A DNA stretch of 64,000 nucleotides from Pelomonas sp. Root405 (GCF_001425165.1 NZ_LMDU01000001.1:1395311-1459310); one strand, 5' to 3'; counted from the stretch's first letter, positions 1 to 8,567 are shown. Translations and numbers: made by a program. The notes: a model not told the origin generated them from the sequence alone.

Positions 1-971
1 TGACCGCACAACAGGCGCTGATTGCGGCGCTGCACCGCGCGATGGCCGCCGACGAGCGCGTGATCTTCCTCGGCGAGGGCGTGGCGACGAAGAACCCCGC
101 CCTGCTGGCCGCCTTCGGCGCCGAGCGCGTGCGCAACACACCGCTGGCTGAGGCCAGCATCGTCGGCTGCGCCGTGGGCGCCGCGGCCATGGGCTTGCGC
201 CCCGTGGTGGACCTGCTGTTCTCGCCCTTCCTGATGCTGGCCATGGACGCGCTGGTCAACAGCGCCGGCAAGCTCGGGGCCTTGAGCGGCGGCCAGTTCG
301 AGTTCCCGCTGGTGGTGCTGGCCCAGACCGGCGCCGGCTGGGCCATCGGTGGCCAGCACAACCACAACCTGGAGGCCTTGTTCGTGCACGTGCCCGGCCT
401 GCAGGTGCTGATGCCCAGCACGCCGGCCGACAGCGCCGGGCTGCTGACCGGCGCGTTGGGCCAGCCGCGGCCCAGCCTGCTGTTCAGTGACATCGGCCTG
501 GCTCATGAGCGCGGTGAGGTGACAGGCGAAGAGCTGCAGCTGCCGGGCCTCGCGGCGGTGCGCCGCCGTGGCGAAGCGCTGACGCTGGTGGGCTATGGCA
601 AGACCGTCCATCACTGTCTCACGGCGGCGCAGACGCTGCAGGCGGAAGGCGTGGCGGCCGAGGTCATCGACCTGCGCAGCTTGAAGCCCCTGGACACCAT
701 GACCTTGCTCGCCTCCGTGCGCAAGACCGGCCGCCTGCTGTGCGTCACCGAGGCCAGCGGCCTGTGCGGCCTGGCCGCCGAGCTGTGCGCCGTCGTCGCC
801 GAGCAGGCCTTTGCCGACTTGAAGGCGGCACCCCGGCGCCTGACCGGCCCCGACGCTGCGGCGCTGGCCAGCTGGCCGCTGGAGCAGGCCGCCGTGCCTC
901 AGCCCGAACAGATCGCCGCCCACGCAAGGGCGCTGCTGCAGGACCGTCTCTCAAACACCTCGTCCTCCTGA
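1..971 (+). CDS. 2-oxoacid dehydrogenase E1 component, beta subunit (5' end cut by one base)
   Basis: This is the beta subunit of a thiamin-diphosphate-dependent 2-oxoacid (pyruvate/acetoin-type) dehydrogenase. The frame is open from base 3 (TAQQALIAALHRAM), and the window opens with TG, so the ATG very probably starts one base outside and overlaps the stop of an upstream E1 alpha gene as ATGA. That gives about 323 residues, a normal length. Family signatures are LGEGV near the N-terminus, NTPLAEASIVGCAVGAAAMG, GGQHNHNLEALFVHVPGLQV in the centre and a transketolase C-terminal domain (VIDLRSLKPLD). The exact substrate cannot be read from the sequence. The E2 and E3 genes do not follow on this side; a PEP-CTERM gene comes 22 bases later. 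Confidence 0.88.
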   Translation, partial: TAQQALIAALHRAMAADERVIFLGEGVATKNPALLAAFGAERVRNTPLAEASIVGCAVGAAAMGLRPVVDLLFSPFLMLAMDALVNSAGKLGALSGGQFEFPLVVLAQTGAGWAIGGQHNHNLEALFVHVPGLQVLMPSTPADSAGLLTGALGQPRPSLLFSDIGLAHERGEVTGEELQLPGLAAVRRRGEALTLVGYGKTVHHCLTAAQTLQAEGVAAEVIDLRSLKPLDTMTLLASVRKTGRLLCVTEASGLCGLAAELCAVVAEQAFADLKAAPRRLTGPDAAALASWPLEQAAVPQPEQIAAHARALLQDRLSNTSSS

Positions 972-993
972 ACCTTCCTGATCGGAAAGCACC

Positions 994-1764
994 ATGAACA
1001 AGACCTCGATGACCCTCTTGCTGGCCCTGGCCAGCGCCACCCTGCTGGCCACCTCGCCGGCTCGTGCCGCCACGCCCAACTACGGCAGCTATGCCGGCAC
1101 CAGCGGTGGTGCCCGTAGCGGCGGCGAAGGCAGCTTCTCAGCCATGGCCAACACACCGTCCTACTACAAGTACTCCTATGCCTGGGGCATGGCCGGCCTG
1201 GGTGATGGCACGCTGCACGCGGCCGCCAGCGCCACGCCTTGCCCGGGCTGCCATGCCAAGACGGGTGCCGAATCGTCGGCCCGCTTCTGGGACACGGTGA
1301 GCTTCCGCAACGGCCAGAACCTCGGCCTGGCCAACCTCAGCGTCACCATCGATGGCACCCTCACGCCGGGCGGCAATGCGCAGGCTTGGGCGCGCTTCTA
1401 TGTCGGCGATCCCAAGGCCGACTTCTTCGACCGCCTGAACCACTATGCCCCGGCCGTGGCGCTGAAGTCCGGCACGACGGTCCTGGGCGACGAGCTGGTC
1501 ATTCCCTTGGGCGACAGCAGGTTCTTCATCTATGCCGAGCTCTACACCTCGGCCGTCGCGCTGCCCTATCCCGGCAGCCCCAACACCAGCGCCGACTTCG
1601 GCAACACCCTGCACTTCAACTGGACCCTGCCCGACGGCGTGACAACGAGCTCGGCTTCGGGCCAGTTCATGACCAGCGCCGTGCCAGAGCCATCGAGCTG
1701 GGCGATGAGCGGCGCCGGCCTGCTGCTGCTGAGCTGGCTGCTGCGTCGCCGCCGCGCGGCTTGA
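994..1764 (+). CDS. PEP-CTERM sorting domain protein with a CxxCH motif
   Basis: This is a secreted 256-residue protein. It has a signal peptide (residues 1-25, cleavage after SPARA) and a C-terminal exosortase sorting signal: VPEPSS, then a hydrophobic helix, then RRRR. That tail is known to direct proteins to exosortase/EpsH-type processing, usually together with exopolysaccharide. Unusually, it contains C83-P-G-C86-H87, the consensus for covalent haem c attachment; whether haem is bound is an inference. The rest looks like a beta-rich Gly/Ser/Ala domain without a recognised family. It follows the E1 beta gene by 22 bases on the same strand and converges on the hydrolase at 1766. Confidence 0.8.
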   Translation: MNKTSMTLLLALASATLLATSPARAATPNYGSYAGTSGGARSGGEGSFSAMANTPSYYKYSYAWGMAGLGDGTLHAAASATPCPGCHAKTGAESSARFWDTVSFRNGQNLGLANLSVTIDGTLTPGGNAQAWARFYVGDPKADFFDRLNHYAPAVALKSGTTVLGDELVIPLGDSRFFIYAELYTSAVALPYPGSPNTSADFGNTLHFNWTLPDGVTTSSASGQFMTSAVPEPSSWAMSGAGLLLLSWLLRRRRAA

Positions 1765-1765
1765 A

Positions 1766-2563
1766 TCAGCGCAGGCCGGCGAGAGCCACGGCCATGGCCT
1801 GCCGGTAAGCGGGCATGTCCTGCAGGTCGTTGTGGCTGCCGCCTTCGATGCGCAGCAGCCGGGCCCCCGGCAGCACCGCCTGGAGCTTGGCGCTTTCGGC
1901 GAAGGGAATGACCTCGTCGCGGTCGCCATGCACCAGCAGCACTGGGCCGCGTATGCGCTCGATCACACGGTCAGTGCGCAGCGGGTAGCGCAGTGCCAGC
2001 GTCGGCACCCAGGGGTAGTGGTGGCGTGCCAGGCCGGCGATGCTGGCATAGGGTGACACCAGCACCGTCAGGTCGGGCTGCACGGTCGCCGCCAGCTCGG
2101 CGGCCAGGCCGGTGCCCAGCGAGCGGCCATAGATGACGACGCGCTTGCCGGCATAGCGCGGTGCGACGCTGCGCCACACCGCCATCACATCGGCATGCAG
2201 CTGGGCCTCGCTCTCGATGCGCCCCGTGCTCTTGCCGTAGCCGCGGTAGTCCGGCATGACGAGATCGAAGCCGGCGCGGCGGTAGAAGTCCGTGTCGGTG
2301 AACCAGTTCTGCAGGCTGCCGCCATTGCCATGCAGGAAGAAGACCACACCGCGCGGCTCAGGCAGGCGCAGCGCCAGGACCGACAGCTTGGCACCTGGCA
2401 CGTCGACAAGGCGCTCGTGCACATCCGGCTCGGTGGCCAGGCGCGTATCGGCGGGCAGGGCCTGGGGGAAGAAGAGCAGGCTTTCCTGCTTCCACCACAG
2501 CAGCGCCACCACGGCCAGCCAGGCCAGCAGCGGCAGCAGCAACAGGGCCGCAACGACGCGCAT
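1766..2563 (-). CDS. alpha/beta hydrolase (BEM46/YfhR-like serine hydrolase)
   Basis: This is a membrane-anchored alpha/beta hydrolase of about 265 residues. An N-terminal hydrophobic segment (MRVVAALLLLPLLAWLAVVALLW) anchors the domain outside the cytoplasm. Visible motifs are the oxyanion loop FFLHGNGG, the nucleophile elbow GRSLG, the acid-loop HGDRDEVIP and the catalytic His in EGGSHND. This pattern matches the BEM46/YfhR group. The ATG at 2563 gives the membrane anchor; the frame stays open further upstream but that part is a shadow of the lipoprotein gene. It lies 20 bases after the transport lipoprotein gene and is probably the last gene of the Mla-type operon. The substrate is unknown; a lipid or ester would fit the context. 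Confidence 0.82.
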   Translation of the reverse strand: MRVVAALLLLPLLAWLAVVALLWWKQESLLFFPQALPADTRLATEPDVHERLVDVPGAKLSVLALRLPEPRGVVFFLHGNGGSLQNWFTDTDFYRRAGFDLVMPDYRGYGKSTGRIESEAQLHADVMAVWRSVAPRYAGKRVVIYGRSLGTGLAAELAATVQPDLTVLVSPYASIAGLARHHYPWVPTLALRYPLRTDRVIERIRGPVLLVHGDRDEVIPFAESAKLQAVLPGARLLRIEGGSHNDLQDMPAYRQAMAVALAGLR

Positions 2564-2583
2564 CCCGCGGCGGCGCGGCGCGT

Positions 2584-3159
2584 TCAACGGCAGCTCGCCG
2601 CCAGCCAGTTGGCCAGCTGCGGCAGCCAGTCGTCCACCGCCAGCGCGAGCGTGCGCACGGCGCCGGGCGCGTCGGGCGGGGCAGGCCGCTCGATGCGCCA
2701 ATGCTGTTGCTGCGCCGCGCCGGCGGACCACAGCGTGGCGTGCACGCGCAGCACGACCTGGCTGTTGCCCGGGCTGCTGAACACCTGCTCGAACTCGTCG
2801 AGGTTGACGGACAGCAGCGCTGCCGGCCGGCCGGCGCAGGCGGGCGAGACGGGTACGGCGGCCAGATGCTGCCGCAGACGCTGGGTCAGCAGCGCGGCCG
2901 GTGGCGCGGCCCACAGGCTGTCGCGGTAGTGCTGAAGGCGCTGGGCCTGCTCGAAGGCCAGGCGGTAGGCGATGCCTTCGCTGGCCACGGAGGGGGCTGC
3001 GGTCACCTCGGCAATGCGCCAAGCGAGCGCGCTGCTGGCCGCCATGAGCGCTGGTGCGGGGCCGAGGTCGTAAACCGCGCGCGTCGGCGCGGTGGGGGTC
3101 AGTGAGCAGGCGCTCAGGAGCAGCGCCGCGGCCAGCAGGGTTGTTGATGTCGCTTTCAT
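2584..3159 (-). CDS. ABC-type transport auxiliary lipoprotein (PqiC/DUF330-like)
   Basis: This is a 191-residue lipoprotein with a type II signal ending in the lipobox LLLSAC. It continues with TRAVYDLGPAP, the typical start of the auxiliary lipoprotein family associated with MCE transporters (PqiC/YmbA type). In that family the lipoprotein works with the MCE protein between inner and outer membrane in phospholipid trafficking. The ATG at 3159 overlaps the stop of the MCE gene by four bases (ATGA), indicating translational coupling. The assignment rests on the lipobox, the size and the gene neighbourhood more than on a catalytic motif. Confidence 0.82.
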   Translation of the reverse strand: MKATSTTLLAAALLLSACSLTPTAPTRAVYDLGPAPALMAASSALAWRIAEVTAAPSVASEGIAYRLAFEQAQRLQHYRDSLWAAPPAALLTQRLRQHLAAVPVSPACAGRPAALLSVNLDEFEQVFSSPGNSQVVLRVHATLWSAGAAQQQHWRIERPAPPDAPGAVRTLALAVDDWLPQLANWLAASCR

Positions 3160-4112
3160 TTGTTGAGCCGCTCCGCAAAGCCGGTTTCGCCAGGACCGGG
3201 CGACTGGGCGCCGCGGCCGAAGATCAGGCTTTGCGGCTGGGCGCCGAGGTCGGTGGCGGCGCGCTCGATGCTGCGGCTGGCGGCCGACAGGTCGCCCAAC
3301 AGCGGGCGGGTGCGCTGCGGCGTGTCGCCGACCAGCGCGAGTTCGAGATTGCGGCTGGTGGCCTGCACTTGCGCTGCGGCGCCGTCGATGCGGTCCAGCA
3401 CGGCCACGCGCGCTTTCAGTTCCTGCGTCAGCGCGCGGCTGTCGGCGGCCAGCGCCTCGATCTCGCGCAGGGCGGCGCTGGCGCGCTGGGCGGTCGCGTC
3501 GGCGTCTTTCAGGAAGACGGGCAGTTCGCGTGCGCCCGGCTGCAGTGCGGCCATCAGCCGGCTGGTGTCGGTGGCGGCCTGCTCCAGCTGCACCAGGCTG
3601 CGGTTGAGCTGCGCGCGGTTGCCCTCGCTGAGCAGGGCATTGAGCCGGTCGGCCGTCTCCGCAAAGCCGGCCAGCAGCAGCGGGCCGCTCTCGGCCAGAC
3701 GGTCCAGCAGTGTGGGCTTGAGGGCGATGCGGGCGCCCGGAGGCGCGCGCGTCAGTGGGGCCTTGGCATCCGCCTCTTCCAGGCTGACGAAGGACAGGCC
3801 CGTGACGCCTTGCAGGCCGAGCTGTGCATGGGTGGTGGCCGACACGGGTGCGGCCGCATCGACGGCAATGCCGACGAGGATCTGGCGCGGGTCGGCGGGG
3901 TCGAAGGCGATGGTGTCGACATAGCCGACCTGCACGCCGCGCAGCTTGACGGGCGCCTTCAGGTTGAGGCCCGGCACGCCGCTGCGGGCGACGACGGTGT
4001 AGTGCACGCGCTCGGTCCGGTCGCCCTGGAACCAGGCGACGCTGGCCGCCAGCGCAAGGCCGAGCAGCAGCAGGAAGAGACCGGCGGCAATGGCGTGGGC
4101 TTTGTTTTCCAT
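3156..4112 (-). CDS. MlaD-family MCE protein
   Basis: This is the periplasmic lipid-binding subunit of an MCE transporter (318 residues). It has one N-terminal transmembrane helix (about 9-28) and then a single MCE domain (about 37-115) with the hallmark segment GLNLKAPVKLRGVQVGYV. A long alpha-helical C-terminal region (about 140-290) follows, predicted to form a coiled tunnel or stalk. In the family, MlaD hexamers accept lipid next to the permease. It sits six bases after the ATPase gene and overlaps the lipoprotein gene, so it belongs to the same operon. Confidence 0.88.
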   Translation of the reverse strand: MENKAHAIAAGLFLLLLGLALAASVAWFQGDRTERVHYTVVARSGVPGLNLKAPVKLRGVQVGYVDTIAFDPADPRQILVGIAVDAAAPVSATTHAQLGLQGVTGLSFVSLEEADAKAPLTRAPPGARIALKPTLLDRLAESGPLLLAGFAETADRLNALLSEGNRAQLNRSLVQLEQAATDTSRLMAALQPGARELPVFLKDADATAQRASAALREIEALAADSRALTQELKARVAVLDRIDGAAAQVQATSRNLELALVGDTPQRTRPLLGDLSAASRSIERAATDLGAQPQSLIFGRGAQSPGPGETGFAERLNK

Positions 4113-4117
4113 GGCTT

Positions 4118-4960
4118 TCAGTTGAGGGCTTCTTCGCGGAGCACCGCGGGCACGCCGCCTTCGTCGCTGGTGTCATCGAGACTCAGGCGGAAGCGCCTGA
4201 CATCCTCTTCTGCGCAGCGTTCGATATGGCCCAGGAAGAAGTTGCGCACGAAGTGATGCGGCAGCCGCGCGACCTCGGCGAGCGGGCCGCTGGCGATGAT
4301 GTGCTGGTCGGCCAGCACGGCCACGCGGTCGGCCACGGCGAACAGCGTGTCGACGTCGTGCGTGACCATGACGACGGTCAGGCCCAGCTCCTGGCGCAGC
4401 CGCCGCAGCAGCTTGACGAACTGCTTGGCGCTGTCGGGATCGAGGCCGGCGGTGGGTTCGTCCAGGAAGAGCAGCTGCGGGTCGAGGATCAGCGCGCGTG
4501 CCAGCGAGACGCGCTTGATCATGCCGCCCGACAGCTCGGCCGGGCGCTTGAGCGCGTCCTCGGGCTTGAGGCCGACCTGGGCCAGCTTGAGCATGACCAG
4601 GGGCTTGAGCAGGTCGGGCGGCACGCTCTTCAATTCACGCAGCGGCAGCGCGACGTTGTCGAACACGCTGAGCGCCGAGAACAGCGCGCCGGCCTGGAAC
4701 AGCACGCCCCAGCGGTAGCGCACGCGCTCCAGGTCGCGCACCGCGCAACGGCCCAACGGGTGGCCGAAGATCTTCACGCTGCCGGCCTGCGGCACCTCCA
4801 GCCCGAGCAGCAGGCGCAGCAGCGTCGTCTTGCCCGATCCGGAGCCGCCGATGAGCGCAACCACCTCGCCGCGGTGCACCGTCAGATTGAGGTTGCGGTG
4901 GATGACATGGCCGCCAAAGGCCGTGGTCACGTTGTTGACTTCGATGATGGCTTCGCTCAT
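4118..4960 (-). CDS. MlaF-like ABC transporter ATP-binding protein
   Basis: This is a 280-residue cytoplasmic ATPase powering the lipid transporter. It contains Walker A (GGSGSGKTTLL), the ABC signature in the form LSGGMIKRVSLARA, Walker B (LLFLDEPTAGLDPDS) and the H-loop (VTHDVD). The LSGGM variant is typical of MlaF-type ATPases. The ATG at 4960 (MSEAIIEVNNV) is chosen because the upstream extension runs into the repeat region and matches no family. The gap to the permease gene upstream is 129 bases and is filled by the 5000-5075 inverted repeat, unusual inside this otherwise compact operon. Confidence 0.9.
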   Translation of the reverse strand: MSEAIIEVNNVTTAFGGHVIHRNLNLTVHRGEVVALIGGSGSGKTTLLRLLLGLEVPQAGSVKIFGHPLGRCAVRDLERVRYRWGVLFQAGALFSALSVFDNVALPLRELKSVPPDLLKPLVMLKLAQVGLKPEDALKRPAELSGGMIKRVSLARALILDPQLLFLDEPTAGLDPDSAKQFVKLLRRLRQELGLTVVMVTHDVDTLFAVADRVAVLADQHIIASGPLAEVARLPHHFVRNFFLGHIERCAEEDVRRFRLSLDDTSDEGGVPAVLREEALN

Positions 4961-4999
4961 TTCTGCCGCTCCATCGCGCCCCGAACGCCATGCAGAAAT

Positions 5000-5075
5000 G
5001 CAACCACAGAGGCACGGAGGCACAGAGAAATTCGTTGTCTATACGGCCTCTGTGTCTCTGTGCCTCTGTGGTTGC
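5000..5075. repeat. long inverted repeat (CACAGAGGCAC type) inside the mla-like operon
   Basis: Two 28-base arms (5000-5027 and 5048-5075) are inverted copies differing at only two positions, around a 20-base AT-richer loop. The arm core reads GCAACCACAGAGGCAC. In RNA this would fold into a very stable hairpin on either strand. It fills the gap between the permease and ATPase genes and could be a REP-like or non-autonomous mobile sequence, or act on transcript stability or polarity; the role is inference. Confidence 0.85.
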
Positions 5076-5089
5076 CTTTGAGTTTCACT

Positions 5090-6274
5090 TCAGACCCCTA
5101 CGTCGGAGAACAAGACGGCGAACACCGCATCGACCACGATGACCAGTGTGATCGCCGTGACCACCGACTGCGTGACGCTCTGCCCCAGGCTCTCGGTGTT
5201 GGGCTTGACCCGCAATCCGAAGTGGCAGGCCAGCAGCGCGATCAGGCCGCCGAAGAGCACGGACTTGGCCGAGCCCAGCCACAGGTTGACCGGCTCGACG
5301 ACGCTGGGCAGGGTGTGCATGAACTGCGTCGGGTCCAGCCCCAGCTGGGCCGCGGCCGCGGCCATGCCGCCGAGCAGCATCATGGCGCTGGTCCACAGCG
5401 CCACCAGCGGCAGCGACACGGCGAGCGCCACCACCTTGGGCAGCACCAGGCGCACGGTGTGCGAGATGCCCATGACCGACAGCGCGTCGAGCTCCTGCGT
5501 GACGCGCATGACGCCGATCTGCGCCGTCATGGCCGAGCCCGAGCGGCCGGCCACGATGATGGCCGCCAGCAGCGGCCCCAGCTCGCGCAGCACGGCCAGG
5601 CCGAGGATGTTGATGACGAAGATGTCGGCGCCGTAGGTCTTGAGCTGGCGCGAGATCAGGTAGGACAGCGTCAGGCCGACGAGGAAGCCCACCAGCGCCG
5701 TGATCGGCAGCGCCTGAGCGCCGGTGCGAAAGACATTGGCCGAGATCTCGCGCCAACCGATCAGCGACGGGTGGCGCAGCACCTGCACCAGGTCCAGCAG
5801 CAGGCGGCCGACCAGGGCGACGAGGTCGACCGCATGGCGGGCGAAGGCCAGCAGGCTGAGGCTCGCGCGTTCCAGGCCGGGGCCGACACGCGGGCCCCGT
5901 TTGGGCAGGGCGACCGGCTGCATGAACTGCGCGAACAGCGTCACATGCTCGGGCAGCCACAGCAGCCGCGGCGGTGGCTTGCGGCCCCAGCCCTGCCACA
6001 GCGTCAGCGCGCCGGCGGTGTCCAGGCGGTTCAGGGCGCGCAGGTCCCACAGCGCCTCGGGCGTCTCGGCCACCGCGGCGGCCACGCGCTGGCGGAACTC
6101 GGCATAGCGCTCGCGCAGGGCCAGCACGGTCCAGTCACCGCTGACGCGCCATTCGCGCGCAGAGCCCGGGCCGCCGCCGGCCTGCAGCTGCGGCGCGGCG
6201 TCGGCCGACGCGTCCGCCCGCGCCGCGGTCGGGCTGTCCACGGTGGGCAGGGGCAGGGCGCCGGCTTCGCTCAT
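5090..6274 (-). CDS. MlaE-family permease with N-terminal STAS-like domain
   Basis: This is the inner-membrane permease of the lipid transporter (394 residues). The C-terminal 250 residues are MlaE-like: VGFLVGLTLSYLISRQLKTYGAD, VLRELGPLLAAIIVAGRSGSAMTAQIG and later helices. The first 120 residues contain a STAS-like fold (WRVSGDWTVLAL... ALWDLRALNRLDTAGALTL), the function carried in E. coli by the separate MlaB protein. It is the first gene of the operon that continues through the ATPase, MCE protein, lipoprotein and hydrolase. The ATG at 6274 lies 88 bases from the divergent fusion gene. Confidence 0.88.
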   Translation of the reverse strand: MSEAGALPLPTVDSPTAARADASADAAPQLQAGGGPGSAREWRVSGDWTVLALRERYAEFRQRVAAAVAETPEALWDLRALNRLDTAGALTLWQGWGRKPPPRLLWLPEHVTLFAQFMQPVALPKRGPRVGPGLERASLSLLAFARHAVDLVALVGRLLLDLVQVLRHPSLIGWREISANVFRTGAQALPITALVGFLVGLTLSYLISRQLKTYGADIFVINILGLAVLRELGPLLAAIIVAGRSGSAMTAQIGVMRVTQELDALSVMGISHTVRLVLPKVVALAVSLPLVALWTSAMMLLGGMAAAAAQLGLDPTQFMHTLPSVVEPVNLWLGSAKSVLFGGLIALLACHFGLRVKPNTESLGQSVTQSVVTAITLVIVVDAVFAVLFSDVGV

Positions 6275-6362
6275 GGTGCAACGATAGCGCCTCCGACGCC
6301 TTGATGAGGCAAGCTGCGCTGGCAGTTGCTAGCGTCGCGCCTTGCCCAGAGGAAAGCCCACC

Positions 6363-8567
6363 ATGGACCGTTTCATCCGCCGTGCCGATCCCAAGTCGTT
6401 GAGCGTGCGCGACCTGCTCGAAGCCCGCGACCACTACCACGTGCACATCGCCAACCTGCCGACGGTGCTGGGCACGGCGGTGGGCCGCTACCGCATCCGG
6501 CTGGACGATGCCAACTTCCAGGACGAGCAGGCCCGCCAGACCGGCGAGGAGCTGGGCCCGAGAACGCTGGACAACAGCGACTTCCGCCCCTGGTCCTGGC
6601 CCTGCGTGCTGGTGTTCGTCAGCGAGTGGCTGGACCGCGCGACGCTGGCCCGCCACCCCGAGCTGGCGGTGCCCCCGGTGCTCTACCTGCCCGACGGGCG
6701 CCAGGTGCGCACCTGCCCGGTGCTGGTGCAGCGGCGCGAGCACAACCTGGCGCCGGCCGACACGGCCGTCTATGCGGCCGACAAGTTCGGCCCCAACTTC
6801 CAGGTCCATGTGGCCGACCAGGGCCGCACGCGCATGGGCGTGGCCTCGGCCATCGTCGAGGACGGCGCCTGTGCCTTCGCGCTGGTCAGCCGCCACCTGA
6901 CCGCAGGCATCGACGCCGGCGCCGACGTCCACGCCCTGCCGCGAAGCCGCAAGCAAGTCATCGGCCGCACCACCTCGCGCAGCGTCGACGCCGTGCCGCT
7001 GACCGACATCTATCCCGGCTTCTCCAGCCGCGGTGCGCAGCTGACGCTGGACGCCGCGCTGGTGAAGCTGGACAGCATCGCGGCCACGCAGTCGCACTAC
7101 CTGGGCGTGGGCGCCATGGGGGCTGCCGTCGACCTGAGCTCGGACAAGATGAGCCTCAACCTGCTCGGCTGCCCGCTGTTCACCGAGCTGCCCGGTGGCA
7201 TCCGCGTGCAGGGCTGCGTGCACGGGCTGTTCTACCGGCACGCGAGCGTGGGCGGCGTGGATGCGCTGGCCGAGTTCCTGATCGGCCCGCGCCAGTCCGG
7301 CGGCAGCGTCGAGACGCGCCCGGGCGACTCGGGCGCCGTGTGGTTCTGGGACGAGGCGGCGGACACGCCGGCCGTGCCGGGCGCGGCGCCGCCGGTCAGC
7401 TTTCGCCCCCTGGCCGTGCAGTGGGGCGGCCACGGGTTCGGCGCGCTGAACGCGGGGCGGTCGACCGAGTTCGCGCTGGCCACGGGCTTCAGCTCGCTGT
7501 GCAAGGCGCTCAATGTCGGCCTGGTCGAGGACTGGCGCAGCGGCCAGAGCCGCTACTGGGGCAAGGTCGGGCACTACAACATCGGCTATGCGGCCTGCTT
7601 CGCGCTGCAGACCGACAAGGCCCGGGCGGTGTTCAAGGCCAACGCGACGGCCATCGGCGTGCGCGACGAGGACATCGTTGCCGGCCGCCTGCCGCTGGCC
7701 ACGCAGACGTCGAAGTTCATCGCGTTGGCCGACGTGCCCGACCTGGTGTGGCGCCGCAGCCGCGGCAAAGACAAGGCCAACCATTTCGCCGACATGGATG
7801 AGACGGGCACCGGCGCCTTCCAGGGCAAGACGCTGATGCAGCTGTGGCGCCAGCGGCCGTCATCGCGCGACCCGCAGGTGTGGAACGCCTTCTACAGCAG
7901 CATCGACCCCGACCGCAAACCGGCGCACCGCGGGGCGCTGCCGTTCCGGGTGGCGCAGCTCTACCGCGTGATGGTGCAGGCCGTAGCGGACCGCGAGCTG
8001 GACGCCTATGTCTGCGCGGCCGGCGTGCTGGCCCACTACATCGGCGACGCCTGCCAGCCGCTGCATGTGTCTCACCTGCACCACGGCGAGGCCGACGACC
8101 CGGACGATGACGAGGTGCATGCCGTCTACGAGACCGACATGCTGGACCAGGCCGCCGACGAGGTGGTGGTGGGCGTCAAGCAGCGCGTGGCCGACCTGGC
8201 CGGCCGGCCGCTGGTCAACGGGCCGCTGGGCGCGGCGGATGCCGTCGTGCAGCTGATGCGCCGCACCATGAAGGCGCTGCCGCCCGCGGAGGTGCTGGAG
8301 GTCTTCAACCGCGTGCGCGGCCGGGGCCAGGCGGCGGCGTTGTGGGCCGAACTCGGCCCGCGCACGATGGACCGCATGGCCGATGGCGCCGTCACGCTGG
8401 CGACCGTCTGGCAGTCGGCCTGGTCGGCGGGCGGGGGTGACGAGCACATGACGCTGGCGGCCTGCAAGAAGCCCGTGCCCACCCGGCAGCTCAAGAAGCT
8501 CTATGACACCAAGAGCTTTGCCGAGTCGCGCTGGCTGCACGAAATGACGCTGGCGGACCTGAGCTGA
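6363..8567 (+). CDS. fusion of trypsin-like serine protease domain and phospholipase C/P1 nuclease-like zinc domain
   Basis: This 734-residue protein appears to join two hydrolases. The N-terminal half has a plausible chymotrypsin-fold triad: His178 in LVSRHLTAG, Asp230 in LDAALVKLD and Ser323 in RPGDSGAVW. The C-terminal part carries zinc-hydrolase motifs in the order known from bacterial zinc phospholipase C: NHFADMD (His474), H558-YIG-D562, His568 in QPLH and H586-AVY-E590. The spacing of H558, D562 and H568 matches the family exactly. No signal peptide or membrane helix is visible. The ATG at 6363 is chosen because AGAGGA precedes it by nine bases; an upstream TTG at 6342 lacks this. It is monocistronic and divergent from the lipid transporter. 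The substrates are unknown. Confidence 0.72.
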   Translation: MDRFIRRADPKSLSVRDLLEARDHYHVHIANLPTVLGTAVGRYRIRLDDANFQDEQARQTGEELGPRTLDNSDFRPWSWPCVLVFVSEWLDRATLARHPELAVPPVLYLPDGRQVRTCPVLVQRREHNLAPADTAVYAADKFGPNFQVHVADQGRTRMGVASAIVEDGACAFALVSRHLTAGIDAGADVHALPRSRKQVIGRTTSRSVDAVPLTDIYPGFSSRGAQLTLDAALVKLDSIAATQSHYLGVGAMGAAVDLSSDKMSLNLLGCPLFTELPGGIRVQGCVHGLFYRHASVGGVDALAEFLIGPRQSGGSVETRPGDSGAVWFWDEAADTPAVPGAAPPVSFRPLAVQWGGHGFGALNAGRSTEFALATGFSSLCKALNVGLVEDWRSGQSRYWGKVGHYNIGYAACFALQTDKARAVFKANATAIGVRDEDIVAGRLPLATQTSKFIALADVPDLVWRRSRGKDKANHFADMDETGTGAFQGKTLMQLWRQRPSSRDPQVWNAFYSSIDPDRKPAHRGALPFRVAQLYRVMVQAVADRELDAYVCAAGVLAHYIGDACQPLHVSHLHHGEADDPDDDEVHAVYETDMLDQAADEVVVGVKQRVADLAGRPLVNGPLGAADAVVQLMRRTMKALPPAEVLEVFNRVRGRGQAAALWAELGPRTMDRMADGAVTLATVWQSAWSAGGGDEHMTLAACKKPVPTRQLKKLYDTKSFAESRWLHEMTLADLS

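Noticed and set aside
4226-6304. A 692-codon open frame on the plus strand
   Set aside because: It runs antisense through the ATPase and permease genes, has no domain, and is rich in Arg, Gln and His, as shadows in GC-rich DNA are.
6363-8567. Calling the C-terminal domain a plain S1/P1 nuclease
   Set aside because: The last zinc motif is HxxxE (H586/E590), as in phospholipase C, instead of the HxxxD of P1 nuclease, so phospholipase C-like fits better; nuclease activity is not excluded.
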